Shown here: positions 43,781 through 52,377 of the stretch, in pieces
How the letters are laid out: every line of letters starts with the position of its first letter
Position numbering within the stretch: the stretch's first letter is position 1
Assembly: GCF_900156405.1 (NCBI RefSeq)
Contig: NZ_FTNN01000003.1
Coordinates: forward strand, 62,001 to 126,000
Direction of reading: 5' to 3'
DNA length: 64,000 nt
Origin: Shewanella morhuae
GTDB taxonomy: Bacteria; Pseudomonadota; Gammaproteobacteria; Enterobacterales; Shewanellaceae
Notes under the pieces: generated by a model
Database searches by the model: none
What the model was told of the DNA's origin: nothing
The model's input: the letters and a program-made list of their open reading frames with translations, nothing else
Position numbers and translations under genes: made by a program

Positions 43781-44252
43781 TGTATTTAGGCAATTAGGCA
43801 ATATGTTGAATTGAGCCAAGTGTTTATAACTAAGTATTTCTGAGAGCTTAGCTATATATCACGAGCATTAGATAATGCTTCTTCGTATGAGTTTATTCAC
43901 GTGAGCTTGAATGGTACTTTTCGAGTTTAAAAACAACTTATTTTTAGACAAAATACATATGAGGGTAAATGCTCTATTTGGCATATTTCAGATTAATGTT
44001 TACATGGACTAACGCCGAGCTAAGCGACAGTATTTAAGTTCTAGCTTTGTGGGAAGCTTCAATGAATCTGGGTTGAATCAATGGCCGACGGCGATAAGGT
44101 TATCAACTCCCTTTCGTAGATTTAAGCGGTTTATAACCAATCAGTTCTTGCGCTATAGCACGCGACTCGCTAGCTTGAGAATGTCCATGCAGCACGATTC
44201 ATTCTTATCATTTGGACGCATCTTATTTATAAATAACAGTAGGCGTTTACCT
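43781..44252. other. AT-rich intergenic region before the symporter gene
   Basis: No gene or recognisable operator was seen. The reading frame of the symporter is open upstream to 44049, but that extension has no membrane segments or homologous look and is treated as non-coding leader. Confidence 0.4.
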
Positions 44253-45449
44253 ATGTGGCAGAAGATAAAACCTTATAAAGATTCGATAGTGCTACTGAGC
44301 GCTTTGCTACTTGGCGGTACGCTGGGGGTTGTGTGGCCAGAGGCGGCGCTTAAGCTCAAACCTTTGGGGCAAATTTTTTTAAATTTATTGTTTATGATTA
44401 TCGTGCCGCTGGTCGCGATTAGCGTGACCTCATCGATTGCCCGTATGACGGATTTAAAGAAACTCGGCGCGCTGTTAGTGTCTATCATGGCGGTGTCGAT
44501 TGTGATGGCGATTATTCCCGCGGTTGGCATTATCGGACTGGCCTTATTTTTTGATCCCGCTCAAGGCGTTACTCTCGATCTTAATCAAACCATTAGCGAT
44601 ACTGCGGGGACGATGGATTTTGTCGGCCTGCTGACTACCAATGACTTTTCAGGTTTGTTATCCAAATCCAATATTTTAGCACTCATTATTATGTCGGTGA
44701 TTGCAGGGGTTGCCATAGGTCAATCGGGGGAAGACGGCAGAAAAGTCTCGGCATTACTCGACAGTTTTAATACCGTTATCATGAAGATTGTCTCGATCAT
44801 TATGGTTGCCGCCCCTTTGGGGTTGGGTGCCTATTTTGCCTCGACAATGGCCAGCCAAGACCCGCAGCTTGTGGTTACTTTTGCCCGCGCAGTTGGCTTA
44901 TTTATGGTCGCCTGTTTTATTTATCTCACTGTGGGTTCCACCTTTTACGCTTGGGTTGGCGGGGGCACGCAAGGGATTAAACAATTCTGGCGCTTCGCCC
45001 TAGAACCCGCAGTGACGGCACTGGGCACTACATCGTCATTAGCGACCTTACCAGTGACCTTAAGAACCGCACTGAAGATGGGTATCAAGCCCGAGATTGC
45101 CGATATCAGCTTGCCTTTGTTGGTTAACTTAAATAAAGGCGGCGCTGCGATCATCACGGCCTTAAAAATCGTGTTTATCTACTCGTTACTCGGATTAGAT
45201 TTCACCGTAGATGTATTTATGGTGACTATTTTGATTTCAGTTTTATCGGCTTTTATTATCGGCGGTGTGCCTGGCGGTGCTTTTCTTGGGGAAATTTTTA
45301 TCGTCACTACCTTAGGCTTACCGATGGAAACCATCCCAATTTTAGTGGTGATTGGCGCGATTACCGATGCACCATCAACGGTGATTAACGTGGTACACGA
45401 TTTAAACGCCTGCCAGATCATCGAGCGGCTCAATCACAAACGGCTCTAA
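44253..45449 (+). CDS. Dicarboxylate/amino acid:cation symporter (DAACS family)
   Basis: A 398-residue, roughly eight-segment secondary transporter like GltP, DctA and SstT, importing glutamate/aspartate, C4-dicarboxylates or Ser/Thr with Na+ or H+. Family features include the FLNLLFMIIVPLVAISV segment, the serine-rich hairpin TTSSLATLPVTLR and the NLNKGGAAI stretch, plus a late TDAPSTVINVVHDLNAC. The precise substrate is not decided by these motifs. The ATG at 44253 starts right before the first membrane segment and has TAGGCG nearby; upstream in-frame starts give an odd basic extension. Confidence 0.85.
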   Translation: MWQKIKPYKDSIVLLSALLLGGTLGVVWPEAALKLKPLGQIFLNLLFMIIVPLVAISVTSSIARMTDLKKLGALLVSIMAVSIVMAIIPAVGIIGLALFFDPAQGVTLDLNQTISDTAGTMDFVGLLTTNDFSGLLSKSNILALIIMSVIAGVAIGQSGEDGRKVSALLDSFNTVIMKIVSIIMVAAPLGLGAYFASTMASQDPQLVVTFARAVGLFMVACFIYLTVGSTFYAWVGGGTQGIKQFWRFALEPAVTALGTTSSLATLPVTLRTALKMGIKPEIADISLPLLVNLNKGGAAIITALKIVFIYSLLGLDFTVDVFMVTILISVLSAFIIGGVPGGAFLGEIFIVTTLGLPMETIPILVVIGAITDAPSTVINVVHDLNACQIIERLNHKRL

Positions 45450-45457
45450 AACAGCAT

Positions 45458-45500
45458 AAATACCATGCCCAAAAATTTAGATTTGCCATGGTATTTAATC
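45458..45500 (+). terminator. Long-loop inverted repeat after symporter gene
   Basis: AAATACCATG (45458-45467) pairs with CATGGTATTT (45487-45496) over 10 bp with a 19-base loop; a short T-rich tail follows. Probably the transcription terminator. Confidence 0.55.
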
Positions 45501-45955
45501 ACTTAGCGATTATCCATTAGCTATTGATTAACCTTTATTACATCTAGCAACAGCATGATATCGTCCATGTTTTTAGAGATTAAGCAAAAAATGGATCCTA
45601 TACTGTGTGAGTTAGCACAGATATCCCCACAGTAAATCAATTTAGCTCATCACCATCCATCACTGCGTGTTCGCGCTTTAATCATCCGAGCGGTGTGACA
45701 ACTTTAGTTAGTGCATTCGTCTAATTCACCCGCGGGTAAACACCTTCTTGCTAACCAGTAAATTTATTAACCAGAATGCACTCATCCCAGTGATTTTCTA
45801 GCGCTAGATCAAACTCCCAACAAATCTCATACACTTTTTTATTGACAGCATGCGCCAGCGCAACTTTTTCTACATTTTTACTTAGCAGAATGATTCTAAG
45901 GATATTTAATCACTCAATGACTCGCTAAGCGGTAGATTCCGCAGAGGTAAATCAA
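45501..45955. other. Intergenic region upstream of dcuB
   Basis: About 450 bases with no gene. A TTGACA at 45843 is a good -35 hexamer, but the -10 at the right distance is poor. A palindrome CTAGCGCTAG lies near 45799. I could not make a convincing CRP or FNR site out of this stretch, although dcuB is under such control in E. coli. An AGAGG ribosome-binding site ends the region. Confidence 0.35.
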
Positions 45956-47299
45956 ATGATTTTAATGGAATTTATAATCGTACTTAGCTGCTTGTTATTA
46001 GGTACGCGTTATGGCGGTATGGGACTGGGGCTCATCAGCGGCATTGGTCTTTTTTTACTCATTTTTGTCTTTGGCTTAGCACCCGGACAGCCGCCAGTAC
46101 AAGTGATGTTAACTATTTTGGCGGTCATTGGTTGCGCATCGGTATTGCAAACGGCTGGCGGCTTGGATGTGATGATGCAATTTGCCGAGCGCCTACTGCG
46201 CCGCCATCCACAATACATCACCATACTGGCGCCATTAACAACCTGGACGCTGACCTTCCTCTGCGGTACCGGCCATGTTGTTTATACTATGTTCCCGATT
46301 ATTTCTGATATCGCGCTGAAGAAAAATATCCGTCCAGAGCGCCCAATGGCCGTGGCATCCATTGCTTCGCAAATGGCAATTTGTGCCTCGCCCGTATCAG
46401 TCGCAGTGGTGTCTATGGTATCCATCCTTGCCGCACAGCAAGGTGTAGGGCGCGCTTACAATCTACTCGAAATTTTAATGGTGTCAGTACCTGCATCACT
46501 TTGTGGCGTGATAGCTGCGGCACTTTGGAGCCTACGTCGCGGTAAAGATTTAGATAAGGATGAGGAGTTTCAAGAACGCATTAAAGATCCCGTTCAAAGA
46601 GCCTTTATTTATGACAAAAGCGAAACCCTGTTAAATCAGCGCTTTCCGAAAGAAGCTTACTGGGCGACGGGGATTTTCTTTGTGGCTATTGCCGCAGTGG
46701 TATTGCTAGGCTCCTTTAGCGAGCTGCGGCCAGCCTTTGAAGTTAAAGGTAAATCTACTTTATTATCGATGAACTTAGTCATCCAGATGATGATGTTAAT
46801 TGCAGGGGCATTTATCCTGATGACCTGCAAAGTTAAACCGACGAGCATTTCTAACGGCCCTGTATTTAAAGCGGGTATGGTGGCGATATTTTCGGTATTT
46901 GGTGTGGCATGGATGAGTGATACCTTTTTCATCAGCCATATGGATGTGTTGCAGGAGAACCTGTCACATGTAGTACAAAATCAGCCTTGGACCTATGCGT
47001 TAGTGCTGTTTTTAATCTCTAAACTGGTTAACAGCCAAGCGGCAGCACTCACAGCCATTGCGCCTATGGGGCTAGCACTTGGCGTTGATCCAAAACTCTT
47101 AATAGCTTTCCTTCCTGCAAGTTACGGTTATTTTGTACTGCCAACCTATCCTAGTGATTTAGCCTGTATCGGCTTTGACCGTTCGGGTACCACAAAAATA
47201 GGTAAGTTCATCATTAACCACAGCTTTATTATTCCAGGCTTTATTGGTGTGGGTACAGCATCAACTGTCGGCTATCTACTGGCAACCGCTTTGCTCTAA
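45956..47299 (+). CDS. dcuB: Anaerobic C4-dicarboxylate transporter DcuB
   Basis: DcuB exchanges fumarate for succinate during fumarate respiration. The 447-residue sequence follows E. coli DcuB closely in size and throughout its length, for example APGQPPVQVML, LCGTGHVVYTMFPIISD, NIRPERPMA, LRRGKDLDKDEEFQ, SKLVNSQAAALTAI and LPTYPSDLA. About ten to twelve membrane segments. The start at 45956 has AGAGG eight bases before; ATG at 45965 is an alternative. It is a single-gene unit, without the DcuS/R sensor pair, and is likely expressed in anaerobic growth. Confidence 0.93.
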   Translation: MILMEFIIVLSCLLLGTRYGGMGLGLISGIGLFLLIFVFGLAPGQPPVQVMLTILAVIGCASVLQTAGGLDVMMQFAERLLRRHPQYITILAPLTTWTLTFLCGTGHVVYTMFPIISDIALKKNIRPERPMAVASIASQMAICASPVSVAVVSMVSILAAQQGVGRAYNLLEILMVSVPASLCGVIAAALWSLRRGKDLDKDEEFQERIKDPVQRAFIYDKSETLLNQRFPKEAYWATGIFFVAIAAVVLLGSFSELRPAFEVKGKSTLLSMNLVIQMMMLIAGAFILMTCKVKPTSISNGPVFKAGMVAIFSVFGVAWMSDTFFISHMDVLQENLSHVVQNQPWTYALVLFLISKLVNSQAAALTAIAPMGLALGVDPKLLIAFLPASYGYFVLPTYPSDLACIGFDRSGTTKIGKFIINHSFIIPGFIGVGTASTVGYLLATALL

Positions 47300-47658
47300 C
47301 CGCTATTTAATCAATAACAAAGCGCACTTAAGATGCAACGATGACAGAGCCAACAACATGCAACTCCGTTGACTCTGTATTGGCTAATGCTGCCCTATCC
47401 GCCTTGGCAATATATTGAGGTTTATTACTCGATTGCAGTTTAGCATTGGCCTTTTTCGCTTTGTTTTTCAAGGTTTGATTAATCTTCTTTTTGCGATTCA
47501 TTTATGGTGCCAATGGGATTGCAGTATTAAGGAGCACGATTATAGCCTTCCACTTACGGGGCAGACAATCGAAAGCAACAAGAGCGGTCTATACCTAGTT
47601 AAATTTATAATACCAGCGACTAGACAAGCAATAATTCCTGCCTTAGAATCCGCAACAA
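47300..47658. other. Intergenic region dcuB - TonB receptor, left part
   Basis: No coding sequence with a ribosome-binding site or recognisable product was seen. A 91-codon plus-strand frame (47415-47690) exists but runs through the Fur box and lacks a start signal. Confidence 0.4.
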
Positions 47659-47673
47659 TGAAAATCATTATCA
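47659..47673 (+). promoter_or_regulatory. Fur box of the TonB-dependent receptor gene
   Basis: TGAAAAT-C-ATTATCA matches the Fur 7-1-7 consensus TGATAAT-N-ATTATCA in 13 of the 14 fixed positions. It lies 82 bases before the receptor start and touches the -35 box, so iron-loaded Fur should repress the gene. Confidence 0.82.
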
Positions 47674-47701
47674 TTTGCAATGCTGTTTAATGGAATATTA
47701 T
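47674..47701 (+). promoter_or_regulatory. Putative promoter of the TonB-dependent receptor gene
   Basis: TTTGCA (47674-47679) and TATTAT (47696-47701) separated by 16 bases, directly downstream of the Fur box. Confidence 0.45.
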
Positions 47702-47754
47702 TTATGCCAAAGGAGCCGGTGTAGCAAACTCATTCGCCCTTATTTGGAAGTTAT

Positions 47755-49929
47755 ATGCCATTCAAAACCTCATTTGTTGCCTTAGCCGTATTTGTAGCGC
47801 TAACCCAAGCTGCAGCCGCTCAAGATGCTCTAGATAGCAATACCAACAAGAATAAAGACATTGAAAAAATTACAGTTACCGCGAGCCGTATGGATAAATC
47901 GCCAAGCTCGATCCCCAACACTGTCACTATCATCGACCGTGCCCAATTAGAAGAACAGTTCCGCACCACTAAAGATTTATCGACCATTATCGGTAACTTG
48001 GCCCCGAGCTTCTCACCAAGCCGCCAAAAAATGAGTAACACAGGCGAAACCCTGCGCGGTCGTCCGCCGCTGATCATGATTGACGGCGTGCCTCAATCAA
48101 ATCCATTACGTAGTGGTGGCCGCTCGGGTCAAACAATCGACCCTGCCATGATTGAACGTATTGAAATCATTCACGGCGCCAATGCCATGCACGGTTTAGG
48201 TGCCCAAGGCGGCATCATTAATTACATTACTAAAAAGCCCACGGGCGATAACGAACACGTGGCTAGTTTTGATGTAACTGTGCCTGATTCGATGAAATCT
48301 AACGGTATAAGCTTTGGTGCTAGCTATGCGTTTTCTGGTGAGTCTGAACTTATCGACATGATAGGTTCGGTCAGCTATCGCAACAATGGGGTTTATTACG
48401 ACGCAAATCATAATATTATTGGAGTAGACACGACTCAGGGTGAGTCGATGGATAGCCAAAGTACCGACTTCTTTATTAAGCTAGGGCATAATTTTGATGA
48501 GTCACGTCTTGAGTTAATGGTTAACCATTACAAGGCAGACAACAATGGCGACTGGATGGCGGTTGCTGGTGACAAACCCAATGGCGTTCCCACGGGCGCA
48601 GTTAAAGAAAATCAACCTTGGGAAGCGGCCAATAACCAAGTTACCACTACCAGTTTGACTTATACCCACGCAAACCTTGGCGGTCAACAACTTAACCTAC
48701 AACTGTTTAATCAAGATTTTAAAGCGGTTTATGGTGGCGGCTGTTTCGACAGTTTTTATGACCCAGCTTTCGAAGGTAGCGACCAAGTGATCCAATGTGG
48801 TATTGGCAGTAAAGGCGAAAGCTTGTACTACGACCAATCGCGCAACTCTTCAGTTAAATGGGGCTTAAAAAGCTCATTAATTGCTAAGGATATTGCTGGT
48901 TTAGGAATTGATGCCGCCTACGGTGTCGATATTTTCCGCGACACGACAGAGCAAGATTTAGTCAAAACAGGCTTCTCATGGGTACCCGAAAGCACCTACG
49001 ACAATGTCGCACCTTATTTACAGTTAGATTATGATTTAATTGAAAATTTAACCTTGTCTACCGGTGTCCGTTACGAACATGCCGAATTGACAGTTGATGA
49101 TTACAAAACCCTCTGGGGCGCGGGCAATAAACAAATCGCAGGCGGCTCAGCAACCTTCGATGAAACCCTAGTTAACGTTGGGCTTTCCTACAAAATCACT
49201 TCCGACATTCGCGTTTATACCAGTTATAACCAAGGTTTTGGTATGCCGGATATTGGCCGAACTCTACGTGATGCTAAGAGTTTCCCTGATGCAAACCCTA
49301 GCATCGATGATTCACTGGCACTCACGCCAATTGTCACAGACAACGTTGAAATCGGCGCCGATTACCAAGGTGAATACTTGAGCGCTAAATTAGCTTATTA
49401 CCGCTCAGCTACCGATTTTGGCTCACGTTTAGCGTTAAATAATGATGGTTTCTACGACGTAAAACGGGAAAAAAGTGTTATCGATGGCATTGAGGCTAAT
49501 GTCACCGCTTACCTCAGCAGTAATGATGATTTAGGTGTGAACATTGCTATTCAGCAGGGTGAATATGATTCTAACGGTGACAACAAAGTAGACACTGATC
49601 TCGATGGTGCCAATATTTCGCCAAATCGTATCAACCTATTCTGGACGCATAACTTCGACAATGACATGTCGAGCCGTGTGCAAGCCAATTACTACATGGA
49701 TCGCGACTTTAAAAACGCCGCGGGTAACAAGTATGCAGAATTTGACGGTTACACCACAGTAGATGCATCTTTTTCTATGCCGCTTTATACCGGCACTCTA
49801 AGCCTAGGATTACAAAACCTATTTAATAAAGATTATTTCAACTATTACTCACAAACTATGGGTACAAATGATCGTTATTTTAAAGGCATGGGGCGCACAG
49901 CGACCATAGGCTACACACTACCTTTTTAA
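47755..49929 (+). CDS. TonB-dependent outer-membrane receptor (iron-siderophore type)
   Basis: A 724-residue outer-membrane channel for uptake of iron complexes, powered by TonB. A signal peptide (cleavage about residue 22, after AAA) is followed by the TonB box EKITVTASR, the plug domain (LRGRPPLIMIDGVPQ, IERIEIIHGANAMHGLGAQGG) and a 22-strand barrel that ends in GYTLPF with the C-terminal Phe needed for assembly. The exact siderophore is unknown; the plug and the Fur box indicate a ferric siderophore. GGAAG stands four bases before the ATG. A terminator follows and no transporter operon is attached. Confidence 0.92.
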   Translation: MPFKTSFVALAVFVALTQAAAAQDALDSNTNKNKDIEKITVTASRMDKSPSSIPNTVTIIDRAQLEEQFRTTKDLSTIIGNLAPSFSPSRQKMSNTGETLRGRPPLIMIDGVPQSNPLRSGGRSGQTIDPAMIERIEIIHGANAMHGLGAQGGIINYITKKPTGDNEHVASFDVTVPDSMKSNGISFGASYAFSGESELIDMIGSVSYRNNGVYYDANHNIIGVDTTQGESMDSQSTDFFIKLGHNFDESRLELMVNHYKADNNGDWMAVAGDKPNGVPTGAVKENQPWEAANNQVTTTSLTYTHANLGGQQLNLQLFNQDFKAVYGGGCFDSFYDPAFEGSDQVIQCGIGSKGESLYYDQSRNSSVKWGLKSSLIAKDIAGLGIDAAYGVDIFRDTTEQDLVKTGFSWVPESTYDNVAPYLQLDYDLIENLTLSTGVRYEHAELTVDDYKTLWGAGNKQIAGGSATFDETLVNVGLSYKITSDIRVYTSYNQGFGMPDIGRTLRDAKSFPDANPSIDDSLALTPIVTDNVEIGADYQGEYLSAKLAYYRSATDFGSRLALNNDGFYDVKREKSVIDGIEANVTAYLSSNDDLGVNIAIQQGEYDSNGDNKVDTDLDGANISPNRINLFWTHNFDNDMSSRVQANYYMDRDFKNAAGNKYAEFDGYTTVDASFSMPLYTGTLSLGLQNLFNKDYFNYYSQTMGTNDRYFKGMGRTATIGYTLPF

Positions 49930-49954
49930 ATTAATTTACTGTTTTTAAATGCAA

Positions 49955-49985
49955 AAAAAGCGCAATGTTATTGCGCTTTTTTATA
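49955..49985 (+). terminator. Terminator after TonB receptor gene
   Basis: AAAAAGCGCAAT-GTT-ATTGCGCTTTTTT is a perfect 12-bp hairpin. It may also serve the minus-strand yqaE-like gene on the right. Confidence 0.9.
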
Positions 49986-50034
49986 TTTTATATCGCTATC
50001 GTTCGCAAACGTTATATCTGCATAGCAATTGGAA

Positions 50035-50202
50035 TTAGTCCTTCGTCACCACCCAAAGCGCGTGCAGCAGGCCCGGAAACCAGAAAATTAAACAAAGGAC
50101 GATGTTGATCAACAAATCCTTTCCCGCTCCCGCCTTTAAAAATACACCTACGGGTGGCAGTAGAATGGCAATAATCACTAAAAGTAGTTTATTTGTATCC
50201 AT
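50035..50202 (-). CDS. YqaE/Pmp3 family small membrane protein
   Basis: A 55-residue protein with two membrane segments, recognised by ILLPPVGVFLKAGAGKDLLI followed by NIVLCLIFWFPGLLHALWV: the Pmp3/YqaE (UPF0057) hallmark with PP-x-GVFLK and the G-x-HALW end. Members modulate membrane potential or salt and stress tolerance in yeast and plants; in bacteria they are often stress-induced. An AAGGAG site sits eight bases before the ATG, which is strong support for a real gene despite its size. It is divergent from the diguanylate cyclase to the right. Confidence 0.9.
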   Translation of the reverse strand: MDTNKLLLVIIAILLPPVGVFLKAGAGKDLLINIVLCLIFWFPGLLHALWVVTKD

Positions 50203-50454
50203 GATGGCGTCTCCTTAAAATCACTTAAATCCTAATATACATGTCTAATTTCGCAGTAAGCCTCAGAATTTGCAATCACTTTTGTGATATTGATGTTTCA
50301 AACAAAAGCCGAAAAATGATAAATGTACGTTTTTCAGCACCGATCTCATCTGATATCAAGTATCTTAAGGCAGCAGTTTACCTGCTACGTGTATAAGCTT
50401 AGCCATAAGCGTTAAAAACCATCTATAGTTAAAGAAAAATATGACCTATTGCCA

Positions 50455-51624
50455 ATGATATTTGATCCACAAGCCTTACTTTTAATTCAGTTTATTTGCC
50501 TACTTATAGGCACATCTGCTATTGCTTGGGGATTAATTGCGCACCCACTTAATATTGCCTCCAAAGCCAGCATACGCTTATCGTTAGCGAATTTATGCGT
50601 TCTGCTCGGTGTCATCTTGAATACTCAGCGTGGTGAAGGATCCAGTTATCTTTTCTGGTTTGTTTCCGATATCTCACTGTTACTTGGCTTTATGCTATTA
50701 CGTAGAGGTACCCAATACCTTTTTAGACTGCATAACAGCACTAAATTTGACACCATCGCACTCATCATTACTGCGGCCATCATGCTATCTGCACCGCCAA
50801 ATGCGAGCTCAGAACATTTTCTTGCTGCGGTATTCTCGAGTACTGCGGCGCTATTTTTTATAATGCTGACTAAAGATAACTTTTTTGCCATTAAACGCGA
50901 TGTTGGGAGCCGCATTGCGATGGTAATGGTCACGCCGTTACTCGCGATGGCCGGTATTTTTATCATCCGAGTGTTTATTGCATTATTTTTACCCGAGCAG
51001 AGCAATACGTTTCTTTCTCTAAATACACGAGAAGCCATACCTGTACTGTGGTTTTACGTGTTTTTAATTCTGTTGATTAATATTGTGATGATTGGCAATG
51101 CGATAACACGCCTAGTAAGTAAAATCCGTTTATTAGCTGACCGCGACCAACTGACGGGGTTATGGAACCGGCGGGCGATGCATAAAATGTTAACTCATAT
51201 CCATCAACGCTGGCTGCGGGATCATGTGCCATATAGTGTGATTCTATTAGATCTTGACCATTTCAAAGCGATTAATGATCGATATGGTCACGCTGTTGGA
51301 GATGTAGCATTACAGACAGCCGCAACATTGTTTGCATCAAAATTACGGGAAAACGATGTTTTATCCCGCCACGGTGGAGAGGAATTTTTAGTGCTGTTAC
51401 CCGCGACAAATGCACAAGAAGCCCTTGCCGTTGCTGAGAAATTACATCGAATATTGCGGGAAAACCCCATACGCTGGCAAAAAGACAGCATCAGCCTAAC
51501 TGCCAGCTTAGGTTATGCCACTATTTATCCAGAGTGCGAGCCCGAGAAATTATTAATTCAAGCTGACCAAGCCATGTATCGCGCAAAATTAGCGGGTCGA
51601 GATCGTATCTGCCAAGCAGGTTAA
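50455..51624 (+). CDS. Membrane-bound diguanylate cyclase (GGDEF)
   Basis: A 389-residue c-di-GMP synthase. About six membrane segments fill residues 5-220, with no recognised sensor domain. The GGDEF domain follows: DRDQLTGLWNRRAMHKM, DLDHFKAINDRYGH and the signature RHGGEEFLVLLP. The inhibitory I-site RxxD is present as REND five residues before GGEEF, so product feedback is expected. The ATG at 50455 was preferred over a TTG two codons before; neither has a strong ribosome-binding site. It is an intact cyclase, unlike the broken one at 38,472. Confidence 0.9.
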   Translation: MIFDPQALLLIQFICLLIGTSAIAWGLIAHPLNIASKASIRLSLANLCVLLGVILNTQRGEGSSYLFWFVSDISLLLGFMLLRRGTQYLFRLHNSTKFDTIALIITAAIMLSAPPNASSEHFLAAVFSSTAALFFIMLTKDNFFAIKRDVGSRIAMVMVTPLLAMAGIFIIRVFIALFLPEQSNTFLSLNTREAIPVLWFYVFLILLINIVMIGNAITRLVSKIRLLADRDQLTGLWNRRAMHKMLTHIHQRWLRDHVPYSVILLDLDHFKAINDRYGHAVGDVALQTAATLFASKLRENDVLSRHGGEEFLVLLPATNAQEALAVAEKLHRILRENPIRWQKDSISLTASLGYATIYPECEPEKLLIQADQAMYRAKLAGRDRICQAG

Positions 51625-51650
51625 ACTTCTTTTAAAACAGTGGTGGCGTA

Positions 51651-52343
51651 TTAATCACCTTTAGCTGGCCAAGCTAATGTATCGGGCTTGTACCACGCGA
51701 CTAGCGCTTCTGTAATGCTATCAGTGGCGAAATGCTCACCTTGGGTCGGTAAATCCCTATAAGCATAATCACGCCAGCCAGTAATCGCATCGCCATAGCG
51801 AAAATGTAAGCAATAGGCATGCAAATAGCAGCGATCAGCAGCCGCGTCACCGTACAAGGCATCACCCAAAATCGGCACGCCTAAACTTGCCAAGGCGACT
51901 CGTAATTGATGGGTTTTACCTGAGTGCGGTTTAAGCAAATATAAGCGTAACCCCTCGCCAACACTCAAGGAAAAAAACTGCGTAATTGCGGGATTATCTT
52001 TTGTCCGTAATAACTTAAACATACTGCGGCGCGACTTTGCCATATCACCAATCACCCAGCCCTGTTTCTTTTTAGGTTTTCCTGTAGCAAGGGCAAGGTA
52101 ATATTTCTGCACTTTATGGGCAGTAAACAGTTCGGTAAATTGTCTGGCAGCAACAGCACTTTTAGCCAAAATTAATAAGCCTGAGGTAGGCGTATCTAGT
52201 CTATGCACGGCAAAAAGCTTAATGCCGAAATCTTGTTCTGCCTGCGCCACCACGCCAGCAGCGCCGTCCTGACTATGAAAATGTACATTGGCTGATTTAG
52301 AAATAATAATAAAATCAGCCTCATCGGCTATGATTCGATACAT
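51651..52343 (-). CDS. RluA-family RNA pseudouridine synthase
   Basis: A 230-residue pseudouridine synthase. The catalytic Asp is in FAVHRLDTPTSGLLILAKS (the HRLD motif), followed by a typical KYYLALATG stretch and the late LLKPHSGKTHQLRVAL. It lacks the S4 domain that many RluA relatives carry, so it is a short, stand-alone catalytic domain. The target RNA position cannot be predicted from the sequence. It is separated from the kinase gene by 34 bases on the same strand and might be the last gene of the PepSY-regulator operon. Confidence 0.87.
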   Translation of the reverse strand: MYRIIADEADFIIISKSANVHFHSQDGAAGVVAQAEQDFGIKLFAVHRLDTPTSGLLILAKSAVAARQFTELFTAHKVQKYYLALATGKPKKKQGWVIGDMAKSRRSMFKLLRTKDNPAITQFFSLSVGEGLRLYLLKPHSGKTHQLRVALASLGVPILGDALYGDAAADRCYLHAYCLHFRYGDAITGWRDYAYRDLPTQGEHFATDSITEALVAWYKPDTLAWPAKGD

Positions 52344-52377
52344 GGGTTGCTCGGCGCTTAAAAAGTGGCATATCCGC

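Noticed and set aside
44049..44252. Long N-terminal extension of the symporter
   Set aside because: The extension is basic, lacks membrane segments and a ribosome-binding site; the ATG at 44253 starts just before the first membrane helix.
45790..45812. CRP/FNR-like site around CTAGCGCTAG upstream of dcuB
   Set aside because: GTGAT and ATCAA half-sites are 13 bases apart, not 6 or 4, so it fits neither protein; only the palindrome is reported.
47415..47690. 91-codon plus-strand frame before the TonB receptor
   Set aside because: No start signal, runs through the Fur box, sequence has no protein-like pattern.
47709..47722. AAAGGAG followed by GTG-TAG as a start-stop minimal frame before the TonB receptor
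   Set aside because: Spacing to the GTG is too short and the pattern can arise by chance.
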